From Streptomyces sp. WM6378 (GTDB lineage: Bacteria > Actinomycetota > Actinomycetes > Streptomycetales > Streptomycetaceae), in the NCBI RefSeq assembly GCF_001279695.1, contig NZ_LGDD01000059.1, positions 57,460 to 121,459 on the forward strand: DNA of 64,000 nt, written 5' to 3'. The translations under genes and the position numbers were made by a program. Shown here piece by piece: positions 17,515-26,658 of the stretch; within the stretch, counting starts at the first letter, position 1; every line of letters begins with the position of its first letter. The notes under the pieces were generated by a model. The model was not told the origin of the DNA and made no database searches. It worked only from the letters and a program-made list of their open reading frames with translations.

Positions 17515-18507
17515 ATGAAGGCCATGCGGTTCGCCGGCGCGGGACGGCCGCTCAACATGGAGACCGTTCCGGACCCGGAGCCCGGACCGGAATGGGTCGT
17601 GGTCGACATAGAGGCGGCCGGCCTCTGCCACTCGGACCTCCACATCATGAGCGGCATGGATCTCGGCGACCTCACCGTCAAGTCTCCGGTGACCCTCGGC
17701 CACGAAGGCGCGGGGGTGATCTCCTCGGTGGGCGACGGCGTACGGGGCTTCGCGGTGGGCGATCGGGTGGGCATCGCCCTGGTCACGCACCCGATCGAAG
17801 CGGCCCGCTTCGCACCCGGGGTGGGACACGACGGAGCATTCGCCGAGCAGGAGCTGGCCCATGTGTCCACGCTGGTGCACATTCCGGACAACGTGACGTT
17901 CGCCGAGGCCGCGGTCGCGACCGACTCGGTGGCCACCGCCTATCACGCGGTACGGACGGCCGGTTCGGTGCGGCGCGGCCGGACTGTCGGCGTCATAGGG
18001 CTCGGCGGCCTCGGCCTCAACGGCGTACGGATCGCGAAACTGCTGGGCGCGACCGTGTACGGGGTCGACATCAACCCGGCCACCTTCGGCCCGGCGACCG
18101 AAGCCGGAGCCTCGGCGTGCTTCCAGGACGTGCGGCAGCTCACGGCCCAACACCCTGATGTGATCGTGGACTTCGCCGGAGTTCCCGCCACGGCCGCTGC
18201 CGCCGTGGAGAGCGTGCGCCCAGGCGGCTGTGTGGTGCTCGTCGGACTCGGCGGCGCCGTCGCCCCGATTTCGATCGCTTCCCTGGTGATGCGCAACGTC
18301 CAGCTCGTCGGCTCCCTCGGCGCGAGCAAGGACGAACTGCGGGAGGTGTACGACCTCATGGCGAGCGGCGCGCTCAAGCCGACGGTGCAGGAGGTCCCGT
18401 TCACCGAACTCCCGGCAGCGATGGACCGGTTGGCCCGTGGAGAAGTGCGGGGCCGCCTCTACACGCGGCCGCGCGCCGACATCCGCGTGGCGGCGGAGGC
18501 CGCCTGA
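17515..18507 (+). CDS. Zinc-type alcohol dehydrogenase (MDR family) lacking the structural-zinc lobe
   Basis: A 330-residue NAD(P)-dependent medium-chain dehydrogenase. Catalytic-zinc residues are present: Cys in GLCHSD (about 39) and the GHEGAG motif (His about 64). The nucleotide-binding fold has GLGGLGLNGV. After GDRVG the usual four-Cys structural-zinc lobe is replaced by a Cys-free IALVTHPIEAARFAPGVGHDGAF. ATG 17515 follows a GTGGGGA ribosome site. The gene is preceded by a low-GC promoter-like segment (17400-17460) and followed by a GlxA-type regulator. The substrate cannot be told from the sequence. Confidence 0.88.
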   Translation: MKAMRFAGAGRPLNMETVPDPEPGPEWVVVDIEAAGLCHSDLHIMSGMDLGDLTVKSPVTLGHEGAGVISSVGDGVRGFAVGDRVGIALVTHPIEAARFAPGVGHDGAFAEQELAHVSTLVHIPDNVTFAEAAVATDSVATAYHAVRTAGSVRRGRTVGVIGLGGLGLNGVRIAKLLGATVYGVDINPATFGPATEAGASACFQDVRQLTAQHPDVIVDFAGVPATAAAAVESVRPGGCVVLVGLGGAVAPISIASLVMRNVQLVGSLGASKDELREVYDLMASGALKPTVQEVPFTELPAAMDRLARGEVRGRLYTRPRADIRVAAEAA

Positions 18508-18631
18508 AGGACGGCCGGGGGAGCGGGCGTCGGCGGAGGGCGGAGACTCTCGGCCGACGCGCCGCGGCGATGGCCGGATCTGACAGAAAACCGTCATTGC
18601 TGACATCCGGGCCCGCCCCGATGATGGTGGC

Positions 18632-19615
18632 ATGCCCACTCCCCATCGCGTGGTCATCGCGGTCTTCGCGGACGTCGACGTTCTGGACGTGACCGGCCCC
18701 GCCGAAGTCTTCGCGCTGGCCAACCGGGTGATCGGGGGCAGGTCCGAGTATCAGGTCCGGCTCGCCGGGCCGGTGCGGGGCGAGGTCGCCACCTCGGCCG
18801 GGGTGCGGCTGCTCGCCGATCTGGCCTTCGACGAAGTCGGCGCCGCGGTGGACACGCTGATCGTGCCGGGGGCGGTGGACATGACACCCGAAGGCCCCAT
18901 CGCCCGGATCGACGACCGGGTGGTGGCGTGGGTGCGCGACACCGCGCCCCGAGCCAGGCGGGTGGCGTCGGTGTGCGTGGGCGCGCACGTGCTGGCGGCC
19001 GCGGGGTTACTGGAGGGGCGCACCGCGACCACGCACTGGTCGACTGCGGCCCAGCTCGCCCGCGAGCACCCCGGCGTGACGGTCGACCCGGACCCCATCT
19101 TCGTACGCTCGGGACGGGTGTGGACCGGCGCGGGCATCAGCGCCTGCCTCGACCTCTCGCTCGCACTGGTCGCCGAGGACCACGGGGAGGAGGCCGCGCT
19201 GGCGGTCGCCCGGCTCCTTGTCATGTACCTCAAGCGGCAGGGCGGGCAGAGCCAGTTCAGCGTGCCGCTGTCCCGGCCCGCTCCGGCCCGCCGGGACAGC
19301 GCCGAACTGCGCAGGTTCATCGCCGACCATCTGGAGGGCGACCTGTCCGCCGCCGTCCTGGCCCGGCGGATGTGCCTGAGCGAGCGGCACTTCGCCCGGG
19401 TCTTCCGCAAGGAGACCGGGACCAGCCCCGCCGCCTATGTCGAAGCGGCCAGGGTGGAGGCGGCCCGGCGCCTCCTTGAGGGCACCGACCAGTCGCTTCA
19501 GGAGATCGCGGCGGCCTCCGGCCTGGGCTCCCTGGAATCCCTGCACCGTGCGTTCCAGAGACAGCTCCGGGCCACTCCGGCGGCCTACCGCCGCCGCTTC
19601 CGCACCCTCACCTGA
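18632..19615 (+). CDS. GlxA family transcriptional regulator (DJ-1/PfpI plus AraC)
   Basis: A 327-residue regulator. The N-terminal class I amidotransferase-like domain (about 5-185) has the nucleophile-elbow stretch ASVCVGAHVLAAAGLL and the TTHW motif. The C-terminal AraC DNA-binding domain (about 215-320) ends with the second HTH (GLGSLESLHRAFQRQLRATPAAYR). The upstream region (18580-18605) has TGACA twice, 23 bp apart, a possible self-operator. The isochorismatase-family gene begins 73 bp downstream on the same strand. GlxA regulators often sit beside cysteine hydrolases or nitrile/amide pathways, so it probably controls that gene. Confidence 0.93.
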   Translation: MPTPHRVVIAVFADVDVLDVTGPAEVFALANRVIGGRSEYQVRLAGPVRGEVATSAGVRLLADLAFDEVGAAVDTLIVPGAVDMTPEGPIARIDDRVVAWVRDTAPRARRVASVCVGAHVLAAAGLLEGRTATTHWSTAAQLAREHPGVTVDPDPIFVRSGRVWTGAGISACLDLSLALVAEDHGEEAALAVARLLVMYLKRQGGQSQFSVPLSRPAPARRDSAELRRFIADHLEGDLSAAVLARRMCLSERHFARVFRKETGTSPAAYVEAARVEAARRLLEGTDQSLQEIAAASGLGSLESLHRAFQRQLRATPAAYRRRFRTLT

Positions 19616-19687
19616 CGCACCCTCACCTGATGCAGCGTCATCTCCCCACTCCAACACACGGGTCAGCCACCCACAGAGAGGGCACAC

Positions 19688-20293
19688 ATGGACAACGCGG
19701 CCACCACCCTGCGGAACGTGATCGGCCTGGACAACCAGCTCCCGCGCCTGCGCGACACCGCCCTCATCATGATCGACTTCCAGAACACCTACACCACGGG
19801 AGTCATGGCCCTGGAAGGCTCCGAGCAGGCGCTGGACGCGGGGGCGCGGCTGCTGTCCGCGGCGCGCGCCGTCGGCATTCCGGTGATCCACGTCGTCAAC
19901 GACGGGGGAGAGGGCACGCCGTACGACATCCGCGCCGAGATCGGGGCGATCTGCCCTCAGGTCACCCCCCTCAAGGGCGAGCCCGTAGTGGTCAAGCGGT
20001 TCCCGAACTCCTTCCACGACACCGAGTTGCAGGAGATGCTGCGCGAACTCGGCGTCGGCGGCGACCTGGTCCTCGCCGGGTTCATGACCCACATGTGTGT
20101 GACCTTCACCGCCCAGGGCGCCTTCAACCTGGGCTACCGCCCCACCGTCGTGGGCGAGGCCACCGCCACCCGCACCCTGCCGGGCTCCGACGGCAAGCCG
20201 ATCCCGGCCCCGGTGCTGAAGAACGCGAGCCTGACGACGATCACCGACCTGTTCGGCACGGTCGCCCCGACCGTCGACAGCCTCCCCATCTGA
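19688..20293 (+). CDS. Isochorismatase-family cysteine hydrolase
   Basis: A 201-residue hydrolase. The catalytic triad of the family is visible: Asp in MIDFQNTY (about 30), Lys in VVVKRFPNSF (about 103) and Cys in MTHMCVTFTAQGA (about 138), including the cis-peptide region before it. The family cleaves isochorismate, nicotinamide or N-carbamoyl amides; which one applies is not decidable here. ATG 19688 follows a GAGAGGG site. It is the downstream neighbour of the GlxA regulator and ends at a perfect terminator. Confidence 0.9.
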   Translation: MDNAATTLRNVIGLDNQLPRLRDTALIMIDFQNTYTTGVMALEGSEQALDAGARLLSAARAVGIPVIHVVNDGGEGTPYDIRAEIGAICPQVTPLKGEPVVVKRFPNSFHDTELQEMLRELGVGGDLVLAGFMTHMCVTFTAQGAFNLGYRPTVVGEATATRTLPGSDGKPIPAPVLKNASLTTITDLFGTVAPTVDSLPI

Positions 20294-20301
20294 CCGGGGG
20301 A

Positions 20302-20329
20302 GTGCCGGGTGCCGCGTGGCACCCGGCAC
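20302..20329. terminator. Bidirectional terminator, 12-bp perfect stem
   Basis: GTGCCGGGTGCC (20302-20313) and GGCACCCGGCAC (20318-20329) close a four-base GCGT loop. It separates the convergent cysteine hydrolase and the kinase-MFS gene. Confidence 0.9.
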
Positions 20330-20334
20330 ACTCC

Positions 20335-22863
20335 TCAGCGCGGCGTGGACCTGACCAGCAGCGCGCCGACCAGCCCCGCGAGCAGCGTGATGCCGGCCGA
20401 CCACCACAGGGCGTCGGTGTAGCCGGCCAGCGTGGCCTGCCTCATCGCCTCCGCCAGGGGCGCCGGTAGCGCTCGCGGGTTGAGGGCGTGGCCGCTTCGG
20501 GCCACCTCGGCAAGGCTCGGCGGAAGTCCCTTGATCGCCTCCAGGCGGGAGGCGACGGCCGTGGCGAGGACGCTGCCGAACAACGCGGAGCCGAGTACCC
20601 CGCCCACCTGGCCGGCCGTGTTCGTCAGTGCCGCGCCACCGCCGGAGTCCTGCGCGGCGATGCCACCCGTCGCGATGGAGTAGAGCGGCATCAGAGCCGT
20701 CCCGAGCCCGAACCCGGCGAGGAGCATGCCGGGCAGGGCGACGGCGACGTACGGGCTGTCATCCTTGAGGAACGTCAGCAGCCCCAGTCCGACCCCGGCG
20801 AGCAGCAGGCCCGGCACGATCAGGTTGCGCGCCGGAACGCGGTGTACCAGGCGGGCGGAGACCTGGGTGGCGCCGATGACGATCGCGGCGACCGAGGGCA
20901 GCATGTACATGGCGCTCCCCGACGGGGAGTAGCCGCGGAAGTTCTGCAAGTACGCGTTCAGAACCAGGAACAGGGTGAACGTGCCGGCGCCGGTCAGGAA
21001 CAGCGTGACCAGGGAACCGGTGCGACTGAGATCCCTGGGGATGTACGGCGCGAGGAGCGGGGCGGCCGTGTTGAACTGCCAGAACACGAACGCCGTGAGC
21101 AGGGCGAGCCCGATCGCGAACAGGGCGAGCACCAGGAGGTCGGTCCAGCCGCGCGAGCCCGTCTCCTGGAAGCCGTAGACGAGGGCGACGATCCCGCCGG
21201 AGCCGAGCAGCAGACCCAGCGGGTCGGGGCGGCGGCTGGTACGGAGCGGGCGGTCCTGGAGCAGGGCGGCCGCGCCGATCACGGCGATCACGGCGAGCGG
21301 CACGTCGACGTACAGGCACATGCGCCAGGTCATGTTCTCAAGGAGCCAGCCGCCGGTGAGCAGGCCCACGACGGAGCCGCCCGCGGCGATCGCGGCGTAG
21401 CTGCCGAAGGCCCTGCCCCGGGCCTTCCCGTCGGGGAAGTTGACCGCCACCAGGGCCAGTGCGGCCGGCGACAGGAGTGCGGCGAACGCTCCCTGCAGAG
21501 CGCGGGCCACGACCAGCACGTCGAACGACGGGGCCGCGCCACCGACCGCCCCGGCCACCGCGAAACCGACGAGGCCGACGATCAGCATCCGCTTGCGGCC
21601 GATCAGGTCGGCGAGCTGACCGCCGAGCAGCAGCAGCCCGCCAAAGGCCAGTTCGTACGCGGAGAACACCCAGCTCAGGCCGGATGCCGACGCGTGCAGA
21701 TCCGACATGATGGCGGGCAGCGCCATGCGCAGGGACGTCGCGTCGAGCAGCACGAAGAGCTGCACCAGAGCCACCACCGCGAGGCCCCACCAGCGTCTGG
21801 GGTGCGGGACCGGCGACTTCTGGAGGTCCGCCGGGGCGGGAGCCGCACCCGGCGGGGACACGGGATGCGCCGGGGTCGCGGGCGCGTACGCGGGTGGCGG
21901 CGGCAGCGGCTGCCCGGACGGAACGCGCGGGTCGGCGGGGACTCTCGGCGCGGGAACCGGATGCTGCGGCGCGAAGTCCAGCAACTCGGCCGCGTGACGG
22001 CCGAGTTGGGCGAGGACCGCGCCCGGCAGCCACTCCTCGCCGGTGTCCGCCGCCGTGTGGTCCGCCACCTGCTGGGGAGTGGGCCGCCTGGCCGGGTCCT
22101 TGTCGAGACACGCGCGTACGAGACCGATCAGCGACTCCGGTACGCCGGTCAGGTCCGCCTCCTCCTCGGCGATCCGGAAGAGGTGGGCGTTGAGGCCGGT
22201 CTCCGTGGCGCCGAAGAGCAGCCGGCCGGTCGCCGCGTGGACGAGGACGGCGCCCAGACAGAACACGTCGCTGGCCGGGGTGAGTTCGAGGCCGCGCACC
22301 TGCTCCGGCGACATGAAGCCGGGCGAGCCGATCAGCATGCCGGTGCGGGTGTGCAGGCTGTCCCCGGTGAGGCCGTCCATGGCCCGGGCGATTCCGAAGT
22401 CGATGACGCGGGGGCCGTCCACGGTGACAAGGACGTTGGACGGCTTGAGGTCGCGGTGGATCAGCCCCGCCCCGTGCACCGCCTGCAGGGCGAGGGCGAG
22501 ACGGTTGGCCAGGACCCGCACGGAGTTCTCGGGCAGCGGCCCGAAGTCCTTGCCCACCACGGTGGTCAGGTCCGGCCCGGGGATGTACTGGGTCGCGACC
22601 CAAGGCACGGTGGCGTCGGTGTCGGCATCGAGCACGTCCGCCGTCCAGGCGCCGCCCACCCGCCGGGCGGCCGCCACCTCACGGGCGAAGCGCCTGCGGA
22701 ACTCGGGGTGCTGAGCGTGCTCGGCCTGGACGACCTTGACGGCAACGGTCCGCCCGGCCTCGGAACGGCCCAGATACACCAGGCCCATACCGCCGGCGCC
22801 CAGACGGGCGATCAGGCGGTACGGGCCTATGTGCGTAGGGTCCTGGGAGATCAACTGGTCCAC
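20335..22863 (-). CDS. Ser/Thr protein kinase fused to a DHA2-type MFS exporter
   Basis: An 842-residue single reading frame joining two complete proteins. Residues about 12-275 are a PknB-like kinase with every catalytic element: glycine loop LGAGGMG (21-27), Lys 43 in VAVKVV, HRDLKPSN (Asp 138), DFG (155-157) and GFMSPEQ. Residues about 295-355 are a Pro-rich linker. Residues about 358-842 form a 14-helix drug/H+ antiporter: the helix-1 signature LLDATSLRMALP (a variant of LDxTxVNVALP), GGQLADLIGRKRM between helices 2 and 3, and a G-rich helix 5. GTG 22863 (VDQLISQDP) matches the usual start of Streptomyces kinases. The fusion implies direct control of export by phosphorylation or ligand sensing by the transporter. 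Confidence 0.9.
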   Translation of the reverse strand: MDQLISQDPTHIGPYRLIARLGAGGMGLVYLGRSEAGRTVAVKVVQAEHAQHPEFRRRFAREVAAARRVGGAWTADVLDADTDATVPWVATQYIPGPDLTTVVGKDFGPLPENSVRVLANRLALALQAVHGAGLIHRDLKPSNVLVTVDGPRVIDFGIARAMDGLTGDSLHTRTGMLIGSPGFMSPEQVRGLELTPASDVFCLGAVLVHAATGRLLFGATETGLNAHLFRIAEEEADLTGVPESLIGLVRACLDKDPARRPTPQQVADHTAADTGEEWLPGAVLAQLGRHAAELLDFAPQHPVPAPRVPADPRVPSGQPLPPPPAYAPATPAHPVSPPGAAPAPADLQKSPVPHPRRWWGLAVVALVQLFVLLDATSLRMALPAIMSDLHASASGLSWVFSAYELAFGGLLLLGGQLADLIGRKRMLIVGLVGFAVAGAVGGAAPSFDVLVVARALQGAFAALLSPAALALVAVNFPDGKARGRAFGSYAAIAAGGSVVGLLTGGWLLENMTWRMCLYVDVPLAVIAVIGAAALLQDRPLRTSRRPDPLGLLLGSGGIVALVYGFQETGSRGWTDLLVLALFAIGLALLTAFVFWQFNTAAPLLAPYIPRDLSRTGSLVTLFLTGAGTFTLFLVLNAYLQNFRGYSPSGSAMYMLPSVAAIVIGATQVSARLVHRVPARNLIVPGLLLAGVGLGLLTFLKDDSPYVAVALPGMLLAGFGLGTALMPLYSIATGGIAAQDSGGGAALTNTAGQVGGVLGSALFGSVLATAVASRLEAIKGLPPSLAEVARSGHALNPRALPAPLAEAMRQATLAGYTDALWWSAGITLLAGLVGALLVRSTPR

Positions 22864-23103
22864 GGGGGCACGGTATTGCAAGGTCGGGGGCGCCGGTGCC
22901 GGATTCTGGCCAAGACCGGGTAAGAGCTCCGTGGGCGTGCGGTTCGTTCGGCTGCGGGCCGTGTGCGGCTGGTCACTTCCCGAGGCTCCCGGCTTCCCGC
23001 ACGATGTACGCCGACACCATGGCCCGCCGATTCGCACCCGTACCCAAGAATTTCCCTGTTCAATTTGCGCTCGCGGCACGCCCGGGGGAAATACAGGGTC
23101 CGA

Positions 23104-24063
23104 GTGAATTATGCGCTGATAATCCGTCCCGTGAACGGGACAGCGGGATGGCTGAGAAAACTCGGAATGCTGGCCGCCGCAGCGGTGTGCGGCCTGGCGA
23201 TTCCCGCGTGGGCGCAGCTCGCCGTACCCGCGCAATCCTCGGCGGCTTCCTCCTTCTGCCGGACGACGGTGTTCGCCGGGGTGGCGCACGAGGACGACGA
23301 CCTCCTTTTCATGAGCCCCGATTTGCTGAACGACTGGGCAAGGGGCGCCTGCCTCGACATCGTCTACCTCACCGCGGGCGACGCGGGAAGCACCGGCACC
23401 TGGTACACCGAGCGGCGCGAGGTGGGCGTCGGCCGCGCGTATGCGCTGATGGCGGGCGTCCCCAACGACTGGCGCCGCCAGGACCGCAAGCACGCCGGGC
23501 GCACGGTCCGCGCCTTTGCGCTGCGAGTCCCGGCAGGCCGGCCCCGCGTGCGAGTCACCTTCCTCCGGCTGCCGGACGGCCTGCACGACGGCTCGGGCAC
23601 CCGACTGCAGGCGGGCCAGAGTCTCCTCAAGCTCGAACTGGGCAGAATCCGCCGCATCACGACCATGGACCGCAGCGCGCGTTACGACGTGAAGGAGCTC
23701 ACCGCGATGCTGTCCTGGCTCGTCGCGGATTCGCACGCCAAGGTCGTACGGACCCTGGACTATCGCAACGTCGACCGCGGAAGCGGCCCCGAGAGCGACC
23801 ACAGCGATCACGAAGTCGCGGCACGTCTGGTGAAAAAGGCGGCCGCTTCTGTTCCGGGCCCGAAACCATTCGTCGTCGGATACCGGGGATATTCCATCAA
23901 CGCGCTGCCGCCAAATCTGGCCCTTCAGCCGGCCCGGCGAAAGGAATCCGTGTTCCGGCGGTATCTGTCCACGACGCTGTGCGCCAGGGCATGTGCCGAC
24001 TACACCGGCCCGCTGTGGTCGTCCTACCAGTATTGGACGGTCCGTCAGTACCGGGCGCAGTAG
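23104..24063 (+). CDS. Secreted PIG-L family deacetylase
   Basis: A 319-residue exported zinc hydrolase of the GlcNAc-PI de-N-acetylase (LmbE) family. GTG 23104 gives a Sec signal peptide (about 15-40, ending AWAQLA). The zinc motif AHEDDDLLF corresponds to AHPDDE of the family, with Glu for Pro. The downstream SDHSDHEVAARL supplies the DHxxH histidine. Cytoplasmic relatives deacetylate mycothiol and teicoplanin precursors; secreted ones are uncharacterised and may act on cell-wall or environmental N-acetyl sugars. No ribosome site is convincing, and GTG 23131 is an alternative start. A low-GC stretch (23035-23110) precedes it. Confidence 0.85.
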   Translation: MNYALIIRPVNGTAGWLRKLGMLAAAAVCGLAIPAWAQLAVPAQSSAASSFCRTTVFAGVAHEDDDLLFMSPDLLNDWARGACLDIVYLTAGDAGSTGTWYTERREVGVGRAYALMAGVPNDWRRQDRKHAGRTVRAFALRVPAGRPRVRVTFLRLPDGLHDGSGTRLQAGQSLLKLELGRIRRITTMDRSARYDVKELTAMLSWLVADSHAKVVRTLDYRNVDRGSGPESDHSDHEVAARLVKKAAASVPGPKPFVVGYRGYSINALPPNLALQPARRKESVFRRYLSTTLCARACADYTGPLWSSYQYWTVRQYRAQ

Positions 24064-24163
24064 CGGCTCCGACCGCCGCGCGCCGATGTCGTCTAGGCAG
24101 CCCCGCACGTCACCCAGTACAACGGGGGAGTCGGGACGGGTGGCGGACCGGGTGGAGGCATGT

Positions 24164-25408
24164 GTGCGCAGGATCGCGATCATCGGGGCGGGGCAGGCCG
24201 GGCTGCAACTGGCACTGGGACTCCAGGCCGCGGACTACGACGTGACGCTGGTGTCGGAGCGGACCGCGGAGCAGCTCCGCGACGGCCGGGTCACCTCGAC
24301 GCAGCTGATGTTCGGGCCGGCCCTGGCACTGGAGCGGGCGGCCGGGCTGAACCTCTGGGACGACCGGGCGCCGGTGATGCGCGGCCTGGAGATGAACCAG
24401 TGGGACCCGACGGCCGAAGAGCCGTGGTCGGCGCGGTTCGCCACCGCCTATGACGCGGAGGTCCGCTCGGTCGACCAGCGGGTCAAACTCTCCGCGTGGC
24501 TGGAGCTGTTCGAGGCGCGCGGCGGCCGGGTGGAATTCCGGGCGGCCGACGCCGACGACCTCGCGGGGATCGCCGCCCGCCACGAGCTCACCGTCGTCGC
24601 CACCGGCCGCGGCGCACTCTCGTCGCTGTTCGGCCGCGACGAGGCACGCTCGGTGTACGACCGCCCCCAGCGCGCCCTCGCCGCGTTCTACGCATGCGGC
24701 GTCACACCGCGGGGCGACGAGAGTGACGCGTATCTGCGCGTCACGGGCATGCCCTCGGCGGGGGACGCGATCGTGCTGCAGGCGCTGACCGTGGGCGGGC
24801 CGTGCGAGATCCTGCTCCTTGAGGCCAAGTTCGGTGGCCCGTACGACTGTTGGCAGGACCGCCCCGAGCCGCGCGAGGGGCTGCGGCGTGCGGTGGAACT
24901 GCTGCGGACCTACGCGCCGTGGGAGCACGAGCGCTTCGCCCGCGCCGAACCCACCGACGGGGGCGCCGCGTTGTACGGCGCGATCACCCCGACGGTCCGG
25001 CACGGGGTGGCCGCGCTCGGAGCGGGCCAGTACGTCCTGGGCATGGCGGACGCGGTCGTCGTCAACGACCCGATCACCGGCCAGGGCGCCAACAACGCGG
25101 CCCGCGCCGCGGCCGCCTACCTCGACGCGATCGTGCGGCGCGGCGAGCTGCAGTACGACGAGCGGTGGATGCGGGAGACCTTCGACGCGTACTGGGAGCA
25201 CACGCGGTACGTGCACGCCTTCACTGATCTGATGCTGCGTCAGCCACCGGCCGAGCACGTCTCGCGCCTGGTGCGGGCCACCTTCGAACACCCCGAGCTC
25301 GCCCACCGCTTCGCCAACGGCTACGCGGACCCGCTCGACTACCACGACTGGCTGATGGATCCCGAGCGGGCCGACGCCTGTCTCGTCAAGCTCGCCGGGT
25401 CCCGCTGA
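24164..25408 (+). CDS. StyA-type FAD-dependent styrene/indole monooxygenase
   Basis: A 414-residue group E flavoprotein monooxygenase. GTG 24164 sits behind GGTGGAGG. The FAD-binding Rossmann motif is IAIIGAGQAGLQLALGL (about 4-20). Later family segments include the GPALALERAAGLNLW region and NDPITGQGANNAARAAAAYL, which binds FAD near the C-terminus. Group E enzymes epoxidise styrene or indole with FADH2 supplied by a separate reductase (StyB). No such reductase is adjacent, so the flavin would come from elsewhere in the cell. The substrate is unknown. Confidence 0.88.
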   Translation: MRRIAIIGAGQAGLQLALGLQAADYDVTLVSERTAEQLRDGRVTSTQLMFGPALALERAAGLNLWDDRAPVMRGLEMNQWDPTAEEPWSARFATAYDAEVRSVDQRVKLSAWLELFEARGGRVEFRAADADDLAGIAARHELTVVATGRGALSSLFGRDEARSVYDRPQRALAAFYACGVTPRGDESDAYLRVTGMPSAGDAIVLQALTVGGPCEILLLEAKFGGPYDCWQDRPEPREGLRRAVELLRTYAPWEHERFARAEPTDGGAALYGAITPTVRHGVAALGAGQYVLGMADAVVVNDPITGQGANNAARAAAAYLDAIVRRGELQYDERWMRETFDAYWEHTRYVHAFTDLMLRQPPAEHVSRLVRATFEHPELAHRFANGYADPLDYHDWLMDPERADACLVKLAGSR

Positions 25409-25553
25409 GGACGGACCTCTTTCGCCGGACGTCAGACTTCAGATGTACGGCACACGAGCTCTGAGGCTGACTCCTCGGGGCCCGGTTGTCTCATAGCTTC
25501 GTGATCAAGGCCGGAGCGCTCTGCTCCGCATTCCGATCCGAAGCGAGACAACC

Positions 25554-26600
25554 ATGTACGGCAAGGCATTCGCCCCCGAGTACCGGGGATCCTTGGGCGA
25601 GCTCTCGGTCAACACCTCCCTGGAGGAAGTGCTTGCCAAGGCGGTCGAGGAGCGGCGACGGGCCCAACTCGGCGGCGACGCCGTGGAGTTGGCGCACGCG
25701 GGGCTCGCCGTCGCCGAGGCGAGCAGGCGGCTCGGCCGCGTCGAGGAGGCCGAGCGGGCGTGGAAGGACAGCTACTGCGCGGCCCGCCGGGCGGGCGACC
25801 GGGGCGCGATGGCGTGGGCGGTGTGGAGCGGTGGCACCCTGGCCCGCCAGCGAGGCGACCTCGCGCTGGCCCGGCGCTGGCTCGCCACCGCGGCCGAACT
25901 AGCCGAACAGGGCGGTGACATCGTGGCCCGCGGCTACTGTCTGGCCGGGCTCGCCGAGACCGGTCGCATCCAGGGCGACTACGAGGCCGTGGGCAGGCTC
26001 CACGAGAAGCTGCTCGCCGAGGCGCGCAAGCGCGGCGAGGCCCGGCACACCGTGTGGGCGCTCGAAGGCATCGCCCAGATGCACCGCAACACCGGCTCCT
26101 TCGCCAGCGCGCTCGCCCTCTTCGAGGAGGCCGCGCAGATAGCCGGCGACGCGGGTGACGACCGCGGCCGGGCCTGGGCGCTGCGGGGCATCGCCGATGT
26201 GCGATCCGCCCAGGGAGACCCGGAGGGGGCGTTGGCCCTGCTCACCGAGGCGGAGGCCCTCTGCCGCGAGATCCAGCTGGTCAGCGCGCTCGCGTACAAC
26301 CACAAGATGCGGGGCAACGTGCTGTATCGCGCGGGGCGTTACGCCGAGGCGGAGGAGTGCTACAGCGGGGCGCTGGCGGAGTTCCGCGCGATGGGCGAGC
26401 CGCGCGGCGAGGCGCTGTCCCGGCTCGGCCTGGTGAAGGCGAAGGCCCGGCAGGGGCGTGTGCCGACCGAGACGGCGGCCGACCTCGATGTGCTGGAGCG
26501 TGCGCTCGGCGCCATCGGGTTGCAGCACGCCGGGGCCATGATCGACAAGGCCCGCGCCGAGCTGGGCGTCACGGCCACCGACGCCGTACCCGCCCGCTGA
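25554..26600 (+). CDS. Tetratricopeptide-repeat protein
   Basis: A 348-residue all-helical protein with six or seven TPR-like repeats between about 40 and 290, for example GRVEEAERAWKDSYCAARR, GDLALARRWLATAAELAEQ, GSFASALALFEEAAQIAGD and GRYAEAEECYSGALAEFRA. No catalytic or DNA-binding domain is present. It starts 58 bp before the polyprenyl diphosphate synthase on the same strand, so the two are probably co-transcribed. It could be a scaffold or carrier-interaction partner for isoprenoid enzymes, but that is inference from position. Confidence 0.85.
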   Translation: MYGKAFAPEYRGSLGELSVNTSLEEVLAKAVEERRRAQLGGDAVELAHAGLAVAEASRRLGRVEEAERAWKDSYCAARRAGDRGAMAWAVWSGGTLARQRGDLALARRWLATAAELAEQGGDIVARGYCLAGLAETGRIQGDYEAVGRLHEKLLAEARKRGEARHTVWALEGIAQMHRNTGSFASALALFEEAAQIAGDAGDDRGRAWALRGIADVRSAQGDPEGALALLTEAEALCREIQLVSALAYNHKMRGNVLYRAGRYAEAEECYSGALAEFRAMGEPRGEALSRLGLVKAKARQGRVPTETAADLDVLERALGAIGLQHAGAMIDKARAELGVTATDAVPAR

Positions 26601-26658
26601 GCGCGGCCCCGCGATGTCCTCAGCATCCTCCGCAAGGCCCACGACAGGAACGGAGCCC

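Noticed and set aside
20488..22923. A plus-strand frame of about 811 codons
   Set aside because: Antisense of the kinase-MFS fusion, with shadow composition throughout.
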